Positions 25,003-34,724 of a DNA stretch of 64,000 bases are shown one piece after another. Position numbers and translations under genes: made by a program. The stretch is taken from the NCBI GenBank assembly GCA_031291725.1, contig JARLIM010000019.1, forward strand, positions 62,001 through 126,000, read 5' to 3'. A model generated the notes under the pieces. It was not told where the DNA came from. It made no database searches and saw only the letters and a list, made by a program, of their open reading frames with translations. Each line of letters opens with the position of its first letter. Position 1 is the first letter of the stretch. The DNA comes from Acetobacteraceae bacterium. GTDB taxonomy: Bacteria > Pseudomonadota > Alphaproteobacteria > Acetobacterales > Acetobacteraceae.

Positions 25003-25012
25003 CGGAACCTCC

Positions 25013-25885
25013 TTATGCGGCGAACTCGCTGGCGCGATAGCCTTGGGCGAAGAGCAATGCGCGCAGATTGCCGTGTTCTACCCGCGCCTTGGCCTCACGC
25101 GCCACAATCGGCTTGGCGTGGAAGGCAACGCCGAGACCGGCTTCGCGGATCATGTCCAGATCGTTGGCACCATCGCCCACCGCAAGCGTCGCCGACATCT
25201 GCACGCCGCGGGCTTCGGCCAGCTCACGCAGGATTTCCAGCTTCGAATAGCGGTCCAGAATCGGCTGTCCGGTCTGGCCGGTCAGCGCCTCGCCGTCATC
25301 GATCAGCGTGTTGGCGCGGTGGACATGAAAGCCGACCAATTCGGCCACACGCCCGGTGAAGAAGGTGAAGCCGCCCGAGACCAGGGCGGTGGTGGCGTTG
25401 TGCGCCCGCATGGTGCCGACCAGTTCGCGCGCCCCTGGGGTGAGCTTGACGCCCTTCCAGGTTTCTTCCAGCGCGGACAGGCGCAGCCCCTTGAGCATGC
25501 CGACCCGTTCGCGCAGCGCCTGGGTAAAATCAAGCTCGCCGTTCATGCTGCGCTTGGTGATGGCGGCAATCTGCTCGCCTATCCCGGCGAAGGCGGCCAA
25601 TTCGTCGAGCGTTTCGCCGGTGACGATGGTGCTGTCCATATCCGCCACCAGCACCGCCTTCCGCCGTCCGCGCGATTTCGTCACGATGGCGTCAATCGGC
25701 AACCCTTCCAGGGCTGCTTCGATGGCGCGCTCATCGGGCGGATTGAGGCAGGAGATGTCGGCGGCTTCGCCGTCGGAGAGGATATCGAGCGCACGGCCCT
25801 GCACGGCGTCATAGACGCGCTGAATGACAGCGGCGCTGAGCGTGGTGGCTTGGCGGTCGGCGATGAGGGTGAGAATACTGGCCAT
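25013..25885 (-). CDS. serB: Phosphoserine phosphatase
   Basis: 290 residues. The HAD nucleophile motif is VADMDSTIVTGETLDELA, motif II is LVSGGF, and motif III/IV is VGDGANDLDMI. The N-terminal 85 residues form an ACT-like regulatory domain common in proteobacterial SerB. The enzyme makes L-serine from phosphoserine in the last step of the phosphorylated pathway. The gene starts at the ATG at 25885 and is divergent from miaA. Its stop codon overlaps the ribosome binding site of the membrane glycosyltransferase gene. Confidence 0.94.
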   Translation of the reverse strand: MASILTLIADRQATTLSAAVIQRVYDAVQGRALDILSDGEAADISCLNPPDERAIEAALEGLPIDAIVTKSRGRRKAVLVADMDSTIVTGETLDELAAFAGIGEQIAAITKRSMNGELDFTQALRERVGMLKGLRLSALEETWKGVKLTPGARELVGTMRAHNATTALVSGGFTFFTGRVAELVGFHVHRANTLIDDGEALTGQTGQPILDRYSKLEILRELAEARGVQMSATLAVGDGANDLDMIREAGLGVAFHAKPIVAREAKARVEHGNLRALLFAQGYRASEFAA

Positions 25886-25925
25886 GCGGCTCGTTTATGA
25901 GCGCGCAACGTCAGGGGCAAGAGGC

Positions 25926-26888
25926 GTGGTGCAACACAGACGGGCATTGATCGTGGCGGGGCCGACCTGCAGCGGAAAATCCGCTCTCGCCCTCGACCTG
26001 GCCGAGCGCCTGGGCGGCACGGTGATCAACGCCGATTCGATGCAGATCTATCGCGAGTTGCGCATCGTCACCGCCCGCCCGTCGCTGGCGGAGGAAGCCC
26101 GCGTGCCGCACAGGCTGTATGGTGTGCGCCCGGCAGCCTCGCCCGGATCGATGGCGTGGTGGCGGCAGGAAGCGTTGCGGGACATGGCCGAAAGTCCTGG
26201 AATGCCGATATTGTGCGGCGGCACCGGGCTGTATTTGAGCGCACTGGTCAACGGCATCGCCGACATCCCCGAGCCCGATCCCGCCATCCGCGAGGAGGCC
26301 CGCGCCCTGCTGGCCGAGCAGGGGGCCGCAGCCTTGCATGCCCGTCTTGCCGAGGCCGATCCGATCACCGCCGCGCGACTTCGCCCCAGCGACAGCCAGC
26401 GTATCGCGCGGGCCTGGGAGGTGTGGCGCAGCACCGGCCGCAGTCTTGCCGCATGGCAGGCGAGCGCCCATGCGCCCGCCGCGTGGGAATTCCGCACCAT
26501 CGTGCTCGATCCGCCGCGCGAGGCGTTGCGCGCAGCTCTGGCCCAGCGTTTCGCGGCGATGGTGGAGCTTGGCGCGCTGGAGGAGGTGGCAAGCCTGCTC
26601 GCCCAGGGTCTCGATCCATCTCTGCCAGCCATGCGTGCGCTCGGGGTGCCGGAACTGGCGGCTTATCTGCGTGGCGAGACCCCTTTGGAGGCCGCCATCG
26701 CCCAGGCTGTGCAGGCAAGTGGCCAATATACCAAGCGCCAAGCCACTTGGTTTCGCAACCGTCCGCCGGTGGGGCGTGAGGCGGATCGGACGGGCCTGCA
26801 TACGATCCATGCGCGAAGTGTCGGTCTTGAGCAATATTCGGAAAGCGCGCGGGGCGAAATTCTCAATTTTATTCACGCGGTCGGTTGA
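25926..26888 (+). CDS. miaA: tRNA dimethylallyltransferase
   Basis: About 320 residues. P-loop GPTCSGKSALALDLAERL, then GTVINADSMQIYRELRIVTARPS and PILCGGTGLYLSALVNG are all conserved in MiaA. The C-terminal YTKRQATWFRN is the tRNA-binding signature. It adds dimethylallyl to A37 of tRNAs reading U-starting codons, which includes the tRNA-Leu(CAA) encoded at 39717. Two adjacent GTG codons (25926, 25929) are the likely starts after AAGAGG; the first is given. It is divergent from serB with a 40-base gap. Confidence 0.93.
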   Translation: MVQHRRALIVAGPTCSGKSALALDLAERLGGTVINADSMQIYRELRIVTARPSLAEEARVPHRLYGVRPAASPGSMAWWRQEALRDMAESPGMPILCGGTGLYLSALVNGIADIPEPDPAIREEARALLAEQGAAALHARLAEADPITAARLRPSDSQRIARAWEVWRSTGRSLAAWQASAHAPAAWEFRTIVLDPPREALRAALAQRFAAMVELGALEEVASLLAQGLDPSLPAMRALGVPELAAYLRGETPLEAAIAQAVQASGQYTKRQATWFRNRPPVGREADRTGLHTIHARSVGLEQYSESARGEILNFIHAVG

Positions 26889-26923
26889 CGCAATTGCAGC
26901 ATTGGGGCTAGGTGACGTCCATC

Positions 26924-28762
26924 ATGAGCACGATCACATCCTCCGCCCCCGCCAAGCCCGCTGCCACCGAAGAGATGGAAGCTGGCGCCGAAGTCCTGCT
27001 GCGCGCCCTGAAGGAACAGGGTGTAGAGGTTATTTTCGGCTATCCGGGCGGCGCGGTATTGCCGATCTACGATGCGATTTTTCAGCAGAACGCGATCCGT
27101 CACGTGCTGGTGCGCCATGAGCAGGCCGCCGTGCATGCCGCTGAAGGTTATGCGCGCAGCACCGGCAAGGTTGGCTGCGTGCTCGTCACCTCCGGCCCCG
27201 GTGCGACCAACGCCGTCACCGGTCTGCTCGACGCGCTGATGGATTCCATTCCCCTTGTGTGCCTGACAGGTCAGGTGCCGACGCATCTGATCGGCAACGA
27301 CGCCTTCCAAGAAGCCGACACAACCGGCATCACCCGCCCCGCGACCAAGCACAACTACCTCGTCAAGAAGGCAGAAGACTTGGCTCGCGTGGTGCATGAG
27401 GCATTCTACGTCGCCAAATCCGGCCGTCCCGGCCCGGTGGTGATCGATCTGCCGAAGGATATTCTGATCGGCCGCGCGCCCTATACGCCCAAGCCGGAGA
27501 CGCTGCATCGCTCCTACCGTCCGCAGACCGCCCCCGATGCCGTGCAGATCGCGCGTGCGGTGGCGGCGCTGAAGGGCGCCAAGCGGCCGATCATCTATTC
27601 GGGCGGCGGTGTGATCAATGCTGGCCCGGCAGCGTCGGAACTGCTGATCAAGCTGGTGCGCACATCCGGCTTCCCGATCACCAGCACGCTGATGGGCTTG
27701 GGTGCCTATCCGTCCAACGACGACAAATTCCTCGGCATGCTCGGCATGCACGGCACCTACGAAGCCAATCTTGCGATGCATGGCTGCGACGTGATGCTCA
27801 ATGTCGGCGCGCGTTTCGATGACCGGGTGACGGGCCGTCTGAATGCGTTCTCCATCGGCAGCACGAAGATCCACATCGATATCGATCCGTCGAGCATCAA
27901 CAAGAACGTGCCGGTGGACATTGCCATCGTCGGCGATGCCAGGCAGGCGCTGGAAGCTATCCTGGAAGCCTGGGACGCCGACACCACCACGCAGGATGCG
28001 GGGGCGTTGGCGGATTGGTGGGCGCAGATCAATCGCTGGCAGTCGATCAAATGTCTGAAATACACCCAGACGCATGAGAAGGGCGGCATCATCAAGCCGC
28101 AATACGCCATCGAGCGGCTGTATCAACTCACCCGCGAGCATGAGGCCAAGACCGGCCAGCAGACCTTCATCTCCACCGAAGTCGGCCAGCATCAGATGTG
28201 GGCGGCGCAGTATTTCCGCTTCGATCAGCCGAATCGCTGGATGACCTCGGGCGGTCTGGGCACGATGGGCTATGGTCTGCCGGCGGCGATGGGCATGCAG
28301 GTGGCCAATCCCGGCGCGCTGTGCATCGACATTTCCGGTGAGGCATCGTTCATGATGAACATGCAGGAAATGGCAACGCTGACGCAGTATCGCCTGCCGG
28401 TGAAGGTGTTCATCCTCAACAACCAATATATGGGCATGGTGCGCCAATGGCAGGAATTGCTGCATGGCTCGCGCTATTCGGAGAGCTATTCGGAAGCATT
28501 GCCGGATTTCGTCAAGCTCGCCGAAGCCTTCAACGGCACCGGCATGCGCGCCACCTCGGTGGATCAGTTGGATGACGTCATCCGCGCGATGATCGCAGCG
28601 CCCGGCCCGGTGATTGCCGATATCTGTGTGGATCAGAAGGAAAACTGCTTCCCGATGATCCCATCCGGGGCGGCACATAACGACATGATCCTGGGGCCGG
28701 AGCACGACTCCAAGCTCTCCGATGGTTCGGGCCTGACCGACGCCGGCATGGCGCTGGTTTAA
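26924..28762 (+). CDS. ilvB: Acetolactate synthase large subunit
   Basis: 612 residues from the ATG at 26924 (GTG at 26912 is possible). The N-terminal thiamine-diphosphate domain has VIFGYPGGAVLPIYDA and the catalytic Glu in VRHEQAAVHAAEGYAR. The central FAD domain follows, and the C-terminal cofactor region has ISGEASFMMNMQEMATL and NNQYMGMVRQWQ. It condenses pyruvate with pyruvate or 2-oxobutyrate at the start of valine/leucine and isoleucine synthesis. It heads ilvB-ilvH-ilvC. I saw no leader peptide or attenuator upstream. Confidence 0.95.
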   Translation: MSTITSSAPAKPAATEEMEAGAEVLLRALKEQGVEVIFGYPGGAVLPIYDAIFQQNAIRHVLVRHEQAAVHAAEGYARSTGKVGCVLVTSGPGATNAVTGLLDALMDSIPLVCLTGQVPTHLIGNDAFQEADTTGITRPATKHNYLVKKAEDLARVVHEAFYVAKSGRPGPVVIDLPKDILIGRAPYTPKPETLHRSYRPQTAPDAVQIARAVAALKGAKRPIIYSGGGVINAGPAASELLIKLVRTSGFPITSTLMGLGAYPSNDDKFLGMLGMHGTYEANLAMHGCDVMLNVGARFDDRVTGRLNAFSIGSTKIHIDIDPSSINKNVPVDIAIVGDARQALEAILEAWDADTTTQDAGALADWWAQINRWQSIKCLKYTQTHEKGGIIKPQYAIERLYQLTREHEAKTGQQTFISTEVGQHQMWAAQYFRFDQPNRWMTSGGLGTMGYGLPAAMGMQVANPGALCIDISGEASFMMNMQEMATLTQYRLPVKVFILNNQYMGMVRQWQELLHGSRYSESYSEALPDFVKLAEAFNGTGMRATSVDQLDDVIRAMIAAPGPVIADICVDQKENCFPMIPSGAAHNDMILGPEHDSKLSDGSGLTDAGMALV

Positions 28763-28782
28763 GACGGCGGGAGAAGAAAAAA

Positions 28783-29301
28783 ATGACGTCTCTGCAGGAT
28801 ACCACCATCCGCTCTGCCACGATCTCCGTGCTGGTGGAAAACGAGGCCGGCGTGCTCGCCCGCGTGGTCGGGCTGTTCTCCGGCCGTGGCTACAACATTG
28901 ACAGCCTGACGGTGGCCCCCGTTGAAGGCGATGGCGGCCGCTCGCGGATCAACATCGTCACATCGGGCACCACGATGGTCATCGAGCAGATCAAGGCGCA
29001 GTTGGACCGGCTGGTGCCGGTGCATCGCGTGGCCGATCTGACGCAGGATGGCCCGCATATCGCGCGCGAAATGGCGCTGATCAAGGTGGTGGGTACCGGC
29101 ATGAACCGCACCGAGGCGCTGCGACTGGCGGATGCATTCCGCGCGCGCGTGGTCGATGCGACCATTGAAAGCTTCGTCTTCGAGATGACCGGCCAGACCG
29201 ACAAACTCGATGCGTTCATCGACGTGCTACGACCGTTGGGACTGGCTGAAGTCTCCCGCACAGGTATTGCCGCGATTGCGCGCGGCAAGCGGGGGTTTTA
29301 G
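28783..29301 (+). CDS. ilvH: Acetolactate synthase small (regulatory) subunit
   Basis: 172 residues. The N-terminal ACT domain has TISVLVENEAGVLARVVGLFSGRGYNID (valine-binding region), and a second ACT-like domain has EMALIKVV and FVFEMTGQTDKLDAFI. It binds and activates the IlvB subunit and confers valine feedback inhibition. GGGAG precedes the ATG, and the gap to ilvB is 20 bases, so the two are certainly co-transcribed. Confidence 0.95.
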   Translation: MTSLQDTTIRSATISVLVENEAGVLARVVGLFSGRGYNIDSLTVAPVEGDGGRSRINIVTSGTTMVIEQIKAQLDRLVPVHRVADLTQDGPHIAREMALIKVVGTGMNRTEALRLADAFRARVVDATIESFVFEMTGQTDKLDAFIDVLRPLGLAEVSRTGIAAIARGKRGF

Positions 29302-29391
29302 TTCGCAACAGCCAGCGTTCGTCTCACCAGACCTGTCGTGCAGGCCCTTTCCAGTCTTTGGTTTTGTGGTATGCGCGGCAAACTCAGTTAG

Positions 29392-30432
<1,041 letters not shown>

Positions 30433-30451
30433 TCTTCGGAGCGGTTTCAAT

Positions 30452-30488
30452 AAAAATGCCGGGCATCGCAAGATGTCCGGCATTTTTT
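30452..30488 (+). terminator. Factor-independent terminator after ilvC
   Basis: AATGCCGG-GCATC opposes GATGT-CCGGCATT around a GCAA tetraloop and is followed by six T. It is one of the best terminators in the window, 19 bases after the ilvC stop. The left A-run makes it usable in both directions, also closing the convergent phn operon. Confidence 0.92.
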
Positions 30489-30516
30489 GTTGGGGTTGAA
30501 CCCATATCCCCACGCG

Positions 30517-31188
30517 CTATCCGCGCAAGGCGATCCGTTCTGCCAGCATGAAATCGGCACCCGGCGCGGCCTGGGTGAACAGGCATAATTCCCGCACCAT
30601 GCGCGGTGCCCGCAGTGTTTCGGCGAAATAGGACTGGGCGCGGGGCATCACCACCGCATGCTCCTCTGCCGTCAGGCGGCGGGTGAGGGTCATGTGGAAG
30701 AACCAGGTGTCGAACACATAGGGATAGCCCCAGCGTTCCAGCAATTCCAACTGCCGCGCCGACAGCTTGGAGGATTTGCGGCGGGCGGTTTCGGCCTCCG
30801 AGGGCGGGGCGCGCAGATGGTCGAGTTCGGCGACACAGGCATCGGCCAGCCCCTGCAAGGCCGGACTGCGCACGGCGTCGCGGATGGCGATGAAGCCGTG
30901 CAGGTCGGCCACTTCCAGGGGCGGCAACTCGAATGGCGCAATCCGACCGGCCAGATCGTCGGCTGCCGTCACCACCGCGTCCCAACCGGCACCGGGGCGC
31001 AGGGACATCGGTGGCTTGAGGGTGGCGTGGAAACCATACATCCGCGCATCGGCGGTGAAGGCCGCGATGTCAGGCAGATCGGGTTGCGTCAACGGCGTGC
31101 CGCATTCCGGATCACGCCCGAGCCATTGGCAGCCGAGCCGCCAGAGCGGATCATGCGCCGGAGGAGCGTAATAGACGGCAACGCGCAT
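30517..31188 (-). CDS. DUF1045 2H-phosphoesterase, phn-operon protein
   Basis: 223 residues. Two H-x-T motifs are visible, FHATLKPP and FHMTLTRR, the defining pair of the 2H phosphoesterase superfamily that opens cyclic phosphates. The opening RVAVYYAPPAHDPLW and the terminal segment match DUF1045 proteins known only from phosphonate operons. Its ATG overlaps the phnM stop by one base, making it the last gene of phnGHIJKLM. No phnP (the usual phosphoribosyl cyclic phosphodiesterase) is in the window, so I infer it may open 5-phosphoribosyl 1,2-cyclic phosphate. That function is a hypothesis. Confidence 0.88.
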   Translation of the reverse strand: MRVAVYYAPPAHDPLWRLGCQWLGRDPECGTPLTQPDLPDIAAFTADARMYGFHATLKPPMSLRPGAGWDAVVTAADDLAGRIAPFELPPLEVADLHGFIAIRDAVRSPALQGLADACVAELDHLRAPPSEAETARRKSSKLSARQLELLERWGYPYVFDTWFFHMTLTRRLTAEEHAVVMPRAQSYFAETLRAPRMVRELCLFTQAAPGADFMLAERIALRG

Positions 31189-32324
31189 CACGAAATCCGC
31201 TCACCTTCGCGCCAGACCTGACGCACCACGGGAATGGCCATGAAGCTGCGCACCCGCACCATATCGGCGCGCAGACCCACTTCCAGGCGACCGCGATCTG
31301 GCAATTTGGCCATCTTGGCAGGCTCGTCGGTGATCATCGCCACCGCGTCCGGCAGGCCGAGCATGGAGCGTTCGAAGGCCAGGAAGGCGGCTTCGATCAG
31401 GGCGGCGGGCACGTAGTCGGACGCCAAGGCATCCACCACGCCTTCGCGCACCAATTCGGCAGCGGAGACGTTGCCGGAATGCGAGCCGCCGCGGACGATG
31501 TTGGGTGCACCCGCGATCACCGTCATCCCGCTTTCATGCGCGGCACGGGCGGCGGCGAGGCGGACGGGGAATTCGCTGATCATGATGCCGTCGGCGACGT
31601 TCTCGGCGATGTTCTCCACCGTCTCGTCATCATGGCTGGCCAACGCCACGTCGCGGCCACGGAACATCTCCAGCAGGCGGTGACGGTTGGGTGTGCGGTG
31701 TTGTGCGCGTTGGATGTGCAGTTTTTCAATCCGCGCCTCGATATCGGCCTCGCTGTTGCCGGCGCGGCGGCGCAGTTTGCGATAATGGTCCATGTCGGCG
31801 TATTGGCCGATGCCGGGCGAGTGATCCATGAAGCTGACCATGCGCACGCGCGGATGATGCGCCACCGGCTCAACCAGTTCGATCACGTCCAAGGCGGGCA
31901 TTTCGCAGCGCAGATGCAGGAAATGCTCGCTCTTGAGCAGGCCAGTGCCCTCCATCGCGTTGAGGTCGAGCAGGCCTTCCTTGAAGGTTTTGATCCGCTC
32001 GACATCGAAGCCGAGATCGCCCAGGCAGAGCGCGTCCAGCACCGTGACAACGCCCGCCGCCGCTGTCTGCGCATCGTGGCTCAGCAGGGCGGAGAGCGAC
32101 GGCCAGCGCGCGTTGATGCGGGGTTGCACCTGACGTTCGAGATTGTCGGTGTGCACGTCCACCACGCCCGGCATCAGATAATCGCCGTCCAGATCGATGG
32201 CGCCCGGCGCGTGCGAGAGCCCCGCGCTGATCTCGGCGATTTTGCCGCCCCGCACCAGCAGCGTGCCATGCAGCACGCGGTCGCGAAGGATCAGTTGGGC
32301 ATTGGTCAGAATGGTCTCGGTCAT
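31188..32324 (-). CDS. phnM: Alpha-D-ribose 1-methylphosphonate 5-triphosphate diphosphatase
   Basis: 378 residues of the amidohydrolase superfamily. The metal site starts MPGVVDVHTDNLERQ; further ligands are in ALASHDDE and SSDY-like ALASDYVP. GAPNIVRGGSHSGN is characteristic of PhnM. The enzyme removes pyrophosphate from the PhnGHIL product before C-P bond cleavage by PhnJ. The ATG at 32324 overlaps the phnL stop as ATGA. A second PhnM paralog is encoded at 37690. Confidence 0.94.
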   Translation of the reverse strand: MTETILTNAQLILRDRVLHGTLLVRGGKIAEISAGLSHAPGAIDLDGDYLMPGVVDVHTDNLERQVQPRINARWPSLSALLSHDAQTAAAGVVTVLDALCLGDLGFDVERIKTFKEGLLDLNAMEGTGLLKSEHFLHLRCEMPALDVIELVEPVAHHPRVRMVSFMDHSPGIGQYADMDHYRKLRRRAGNSEADIEARIEKLHIQRAQHRTPNRHRLLEMFRGRDVALASHDDETVENIAENVADGIMISEFPVRLAAARAAHESGMTVIAGAPNIVRGGSHSGNVSAAELVREGVVDALASDYVPAALIEAAFLAFERSMLGLPDAVAMITDEPAKMAKLPDRGRLEVGLRADMVRVRSFMAIPVVRQVWREGERIS

Positions 32325-33010
32325 GCCGCGTCCTGCAATGGCGATACGTGAAAGACCCGGTCGGCGACGCAATCGCGGACATGGGTGTCGTGGAAAATCC
32401 CGATCACCGCGCGGCCGCTGGCCTTCGCCTCACGGATCATCTCTATAACGATGTCCCGATTGGCGTTGTCCAGGCTGGCGGTGGGTTCGTCCAGCAACAG
32501 GATGGGATGGCTGCCAATAAAGCCACGCGCAAGATTGATGCGCTGCTGTTCGCCGCCGGAGAAGGTGGCGGGGGGCAGGCCATGCAGCCGGGTGGGGATG
32601 TGCAGGCGGCGCAGCAATTCCGCCGCTTTGCTGCGTGCCTCTTCCGGCGAAACCCCGCGTGCGGCGTCGGCGACGATGTCCAGAGCCGACACACGCGGCA
32701 CCACGCGCAGGAATTGGCTGACATAGCCCAATGTGCGGTCGCGCACCTCCACCACCAAGCGCGGGGAGGCGGTGACGATATCGACCATCCGCCCCGCATG
32801 CCGCACCCGGATCGCCCCACCGGCGGCGCGGTAATTGCCATAGAGCGCGCGCAGCAGCGTGGTTTTGCCGGCACCGGACGGGCCGGTGAGCGCCACGCAT
32901 TCGCCGGCCGAGACGTGGAAATCCACCCCGCGCAGCACCTCGATCCGCACGCCGCCCTGCAAATGCAGGAGGAAGGTTTTCGAGAGGTTTTCAGTTTCGA
33001 GCATGATCAT
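32321..33010 (-). CDS. phnL: C-P lyase system ATP-binding protein PhnL
   Basis: 229 residues of ABC-ATPase type with Walker A GPSGAGKTTLLRALYGNY, signature FSGGEQQRINLARGF and Walker B ILLLDEPTASLD. LGYVSQFLRVVPRVSALD is a PhnL-specific stretch. Family knowledge: PhnL works with PhnGHI to attach phosphonate to the ribose of ATP; it is not a membrane transporter. Start and stop both overlap neighbours by ATGA, so translation is tightly coupled. Confidence 0.94.
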   Translation of the reverse strand: MIMLETENLSKTFLLHLQGGVRIEVLRGVDFHVSAGECVALTGPSGAGKTTLLRALYGNYRAAGGAIRVRHAGRMVDIVTASPRLVVEVRDRTLGYVSQFLRVVPRVSALDIVADAARGVSPEEARSKAAELLRRLHIPTRLHGLPPATFSGGEQQRINLARGFIGSHPILLLDEPTASLDNANRDIVIEMIREAKASGRAVIGIFHDTHVRDCVADRVFHVSPLQDAA

Positions 33011-33783
33011 GCGGCCAACACCGAACTGACGAGCAATTGCGTATAGGGATGCTGCGGATCGTCGAGCACCTGATCGGTCAGCCCCGCCTCCACCACCACG
33101 CCGCGCTGCATCACCATCACCCGATGCGCCAGCAGACGGGCGACGGCGAGATCGTGGGTGACGAGGACGACGGCGATGCCCAATTGGCGGACGAGTGTGC
33201 GGATCAGATCGAGCAGGCGGGCCTGCACCGAGACGTCCAACCCGCCCGTCGGCTCATCCATGAACACCAGACGCGGATGGGTGACGAGGGTGCGGGCGAT
33301 TTGCAGGCGTTGCAGCATGCCGCCGGAGAAGGTGCGCGGCAGGTCGTCCACGCGGGCTTCGTCGATTTCCACCTGGGCGAGCCAGCGTATGGCCTCTTCG
33401 CGGATGCTGCCGTAATGGCGGCTGCCCTGCGCCATCAGCCGCTCGCCGACATTGCCGCCTGCCGAGACGCCCATGCGCAGATTGTCGCGCGGGTTCTGAT
33501 GCACAAAGCCCCAATCCGAGCGATGCAGCGCGCGCAGGGCCGGGGCGGACATCGCATGCACATCGCTCTGCACGCCCTCGCTGTCGCGATACCAGACGGT
33601 GCCGGATTGCGGCGCCATGCGGCCGGAGAGCACGTTGAGCAGCGTGGTCTTGCCCGAACCCGATTCACCGACAATGGCCAGCACCTCACCCGGCCAGAGA
33701 TCGGCGTTGACGTTCACCAGTGCGGGCACCGCGCCGAAATGCAGATTGAGGGTGCGGGCGGAGAGGAGGGTTTCGTCGGTCAT
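33007..33783 (-). CDS. phnK: C-P lyase system ATP-binding protein PhnK
   Basis: 258 residues with Walker A GESGSGKTTLLNVLSGRM, signature FSGGMLQRLQIARTL and Walker B LVFMDEPTGGLDVSVQ. The C-terminus resembles oligopeptide-type ATPases (DDPQHPYTQLLVSSVL), as PhnK does. Known role: PhnK docks on the PhnGHIJ core complex through PhnJ. The ATG at 33783 overlaps the phnJ stop. Confidence 0.94.
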   Translation of the reverse strand: MTDETLLSARTLNLHFGAVPALVNVNADLWPGEVLAIVGESGSGKTTLLNVLSGRMAPQSGTVWYRDSEGVQSDVHAMSAPALRALHRSDWGFVHQNPRDNLRMGVSAGGNVGERLMAQGSRHYGSIREEAIRWLAQVEIDEARVDDLPRTFSGGMLQRLQIARTLVTHPRLVFMDEPTGGLDVSVQARLLDLIRTLVRQLGIAVVLVTHDLAVARLLAHRVMVMQRGVVVEAGLTDQVLDDPQHPYTQLLVSSVLAA

Positions 33784-34634
33784 GCTGCCAACTCCGTGCC
33801 CTTATGGCCATCCGCGCGACGGGTTTCGCAATGGTCGGTGTCCGAGCAGACGAACAGCCGCCCGCCTTTATCGTCGGTGACGACTTCATCGAGATAGGAC
33901 TCCTCCGCCCCGCACAGCCCGCAGGCATGCGGCGCACGGGTGGCGCGGAAGGGGTGGTCGTCGAAATCCAGGCTCTCGACGCGGGTGTAAGGCGGGATGG
34001 CGTAGATGCGCTTTTCGCGTCCGGCGCCGAAGAGTTGCAGCGCGGGCATCATGTGCATTTTCGGATTGTCGAAGGCCGGAATCGGGCTGGGCGACATCAG
34101 ATAGCGGCCACCGACCATCACCGGGTAGTCGTAGCTGATCGAGACATGGCCGTAGCGGGTGATGTCCTCATACAGCTTGACATGCATCAGCCCGTATTCC
34201 GCCAGCCCATGCATGCGCCGGGTTTCGGCGCGCGAAGGTTCGAGCTTGGACAGCGGTTCCGGCTGCGGCACCTGATAGACCAGGATCTGATCCTCGCGCA
34301 GCTTATGTTCCGGGATGCGGTGGCGGGTCTGGATGACGGTGGCCTCCGCCGTGTGGGTGGTGGTGGCAACGCCTGCGGTGCGGGCGAAGAAGCGGCGGAT
34401 GGAGACGGCGTTGGTGGTGTCGTCAGCGCCCTGATCGATCACCTTCAGCGTGTCATCGGCCCCAAGGACGGAGGCCGTGACCTGGATGCCGCCGGTGCCC
34501 CAGCCGTAAGGCAACGGCATTTCGCGCGAGCCGAACGGCACCTGATGGCCGGGGATGGCGACCGCCTTGAGGATGGCGCGGCGGATCATCCGTTTGGTTT
34601 GCTCGTCGAGATAGGCGAAGTTATAGCCGTTCAT
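33780..34634 (-). CDS. phnJ: Carbon-phosphorus lyase PhnJ (radical SAM)
   Basis: 284 residues starting MNGYNFAYLDEQTKRMIRRA. The unusual C-terminal cluster motif CX2CX21C is intact (CGLCGAEE ... LFVCSD), which binds the [4Fe-4S] cluster. The Gly-rich region PYGWGTGGIQ carries the glycyl-radical Gly implied by family work. PhnJ breaks the C-P bond of ribose 1-methylphosphonate 5-phosphate to give methane or another alkane and a cyclic phosphate. It is separated from phnI by about 90 bases that contain a repeat, the only sizeable gap in the operon. Confidence 0.96.
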   Translation of the reverse strand: MNGYNFAYLDEQTKRMIRRAILKAVAIPGHQVPFGSREMPLPYGWGTGGIQVTASVLGADDTLKVIDQGADDTTNAVSIRRFFARTAGVATTTHTAEATVIQTRHRIPEHKLREDQILVYQVPQPEPLSKLEPSRAETRRMHGLAEYGLMHVKLYEDITRYGHVSISYDYPVMVGGRYLMSPSPIPAFDNPKMHMMPALQLFGAGREKRIYAIPPYTRVESLDFDDHPFRATRAPHACGLCGAEESYLDEVVTDDKGGRLFVCSDTDHCETRRADGHKGTELAA

Positions 34635-34671
34635 TGTATTGCCCCAACGGTATGAAACAATGACCCATCGC

Positions 34672-34717
34672 CGTCATTTCGATGGATTGCTTCGTCACTT
34701 CGTTCCGCGCAATGACG
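34672..34717. repeat. 46-bp palindromic repeat inside the phn operon
   Basis: It starts CGTCATTT and ends CAATGACG (7 of 8 bases inverted) in the gap between phnI and phnJ. The stretch TCGATGGATTGCTTC...CGCGCAATGACG is close to the reverse complement of the left half of the element at 7064-7151, so it belongs to the same repeat family in shortened form. Confidence 0.65.
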
Positions 34718-34724
34718 AAAGAGA

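Noticed and set aside
26881-26923. Leader-peptide attenuator upstream of ilvB
   Set aside because: Only a 35-base gap from miaA; no Leu/Val/Ile-rich leader or alternative hairpins.
26873-28705. 610-codon minus-strand open frame
   Set aside because: Exact antisense of ilvB, no recognisable domain.
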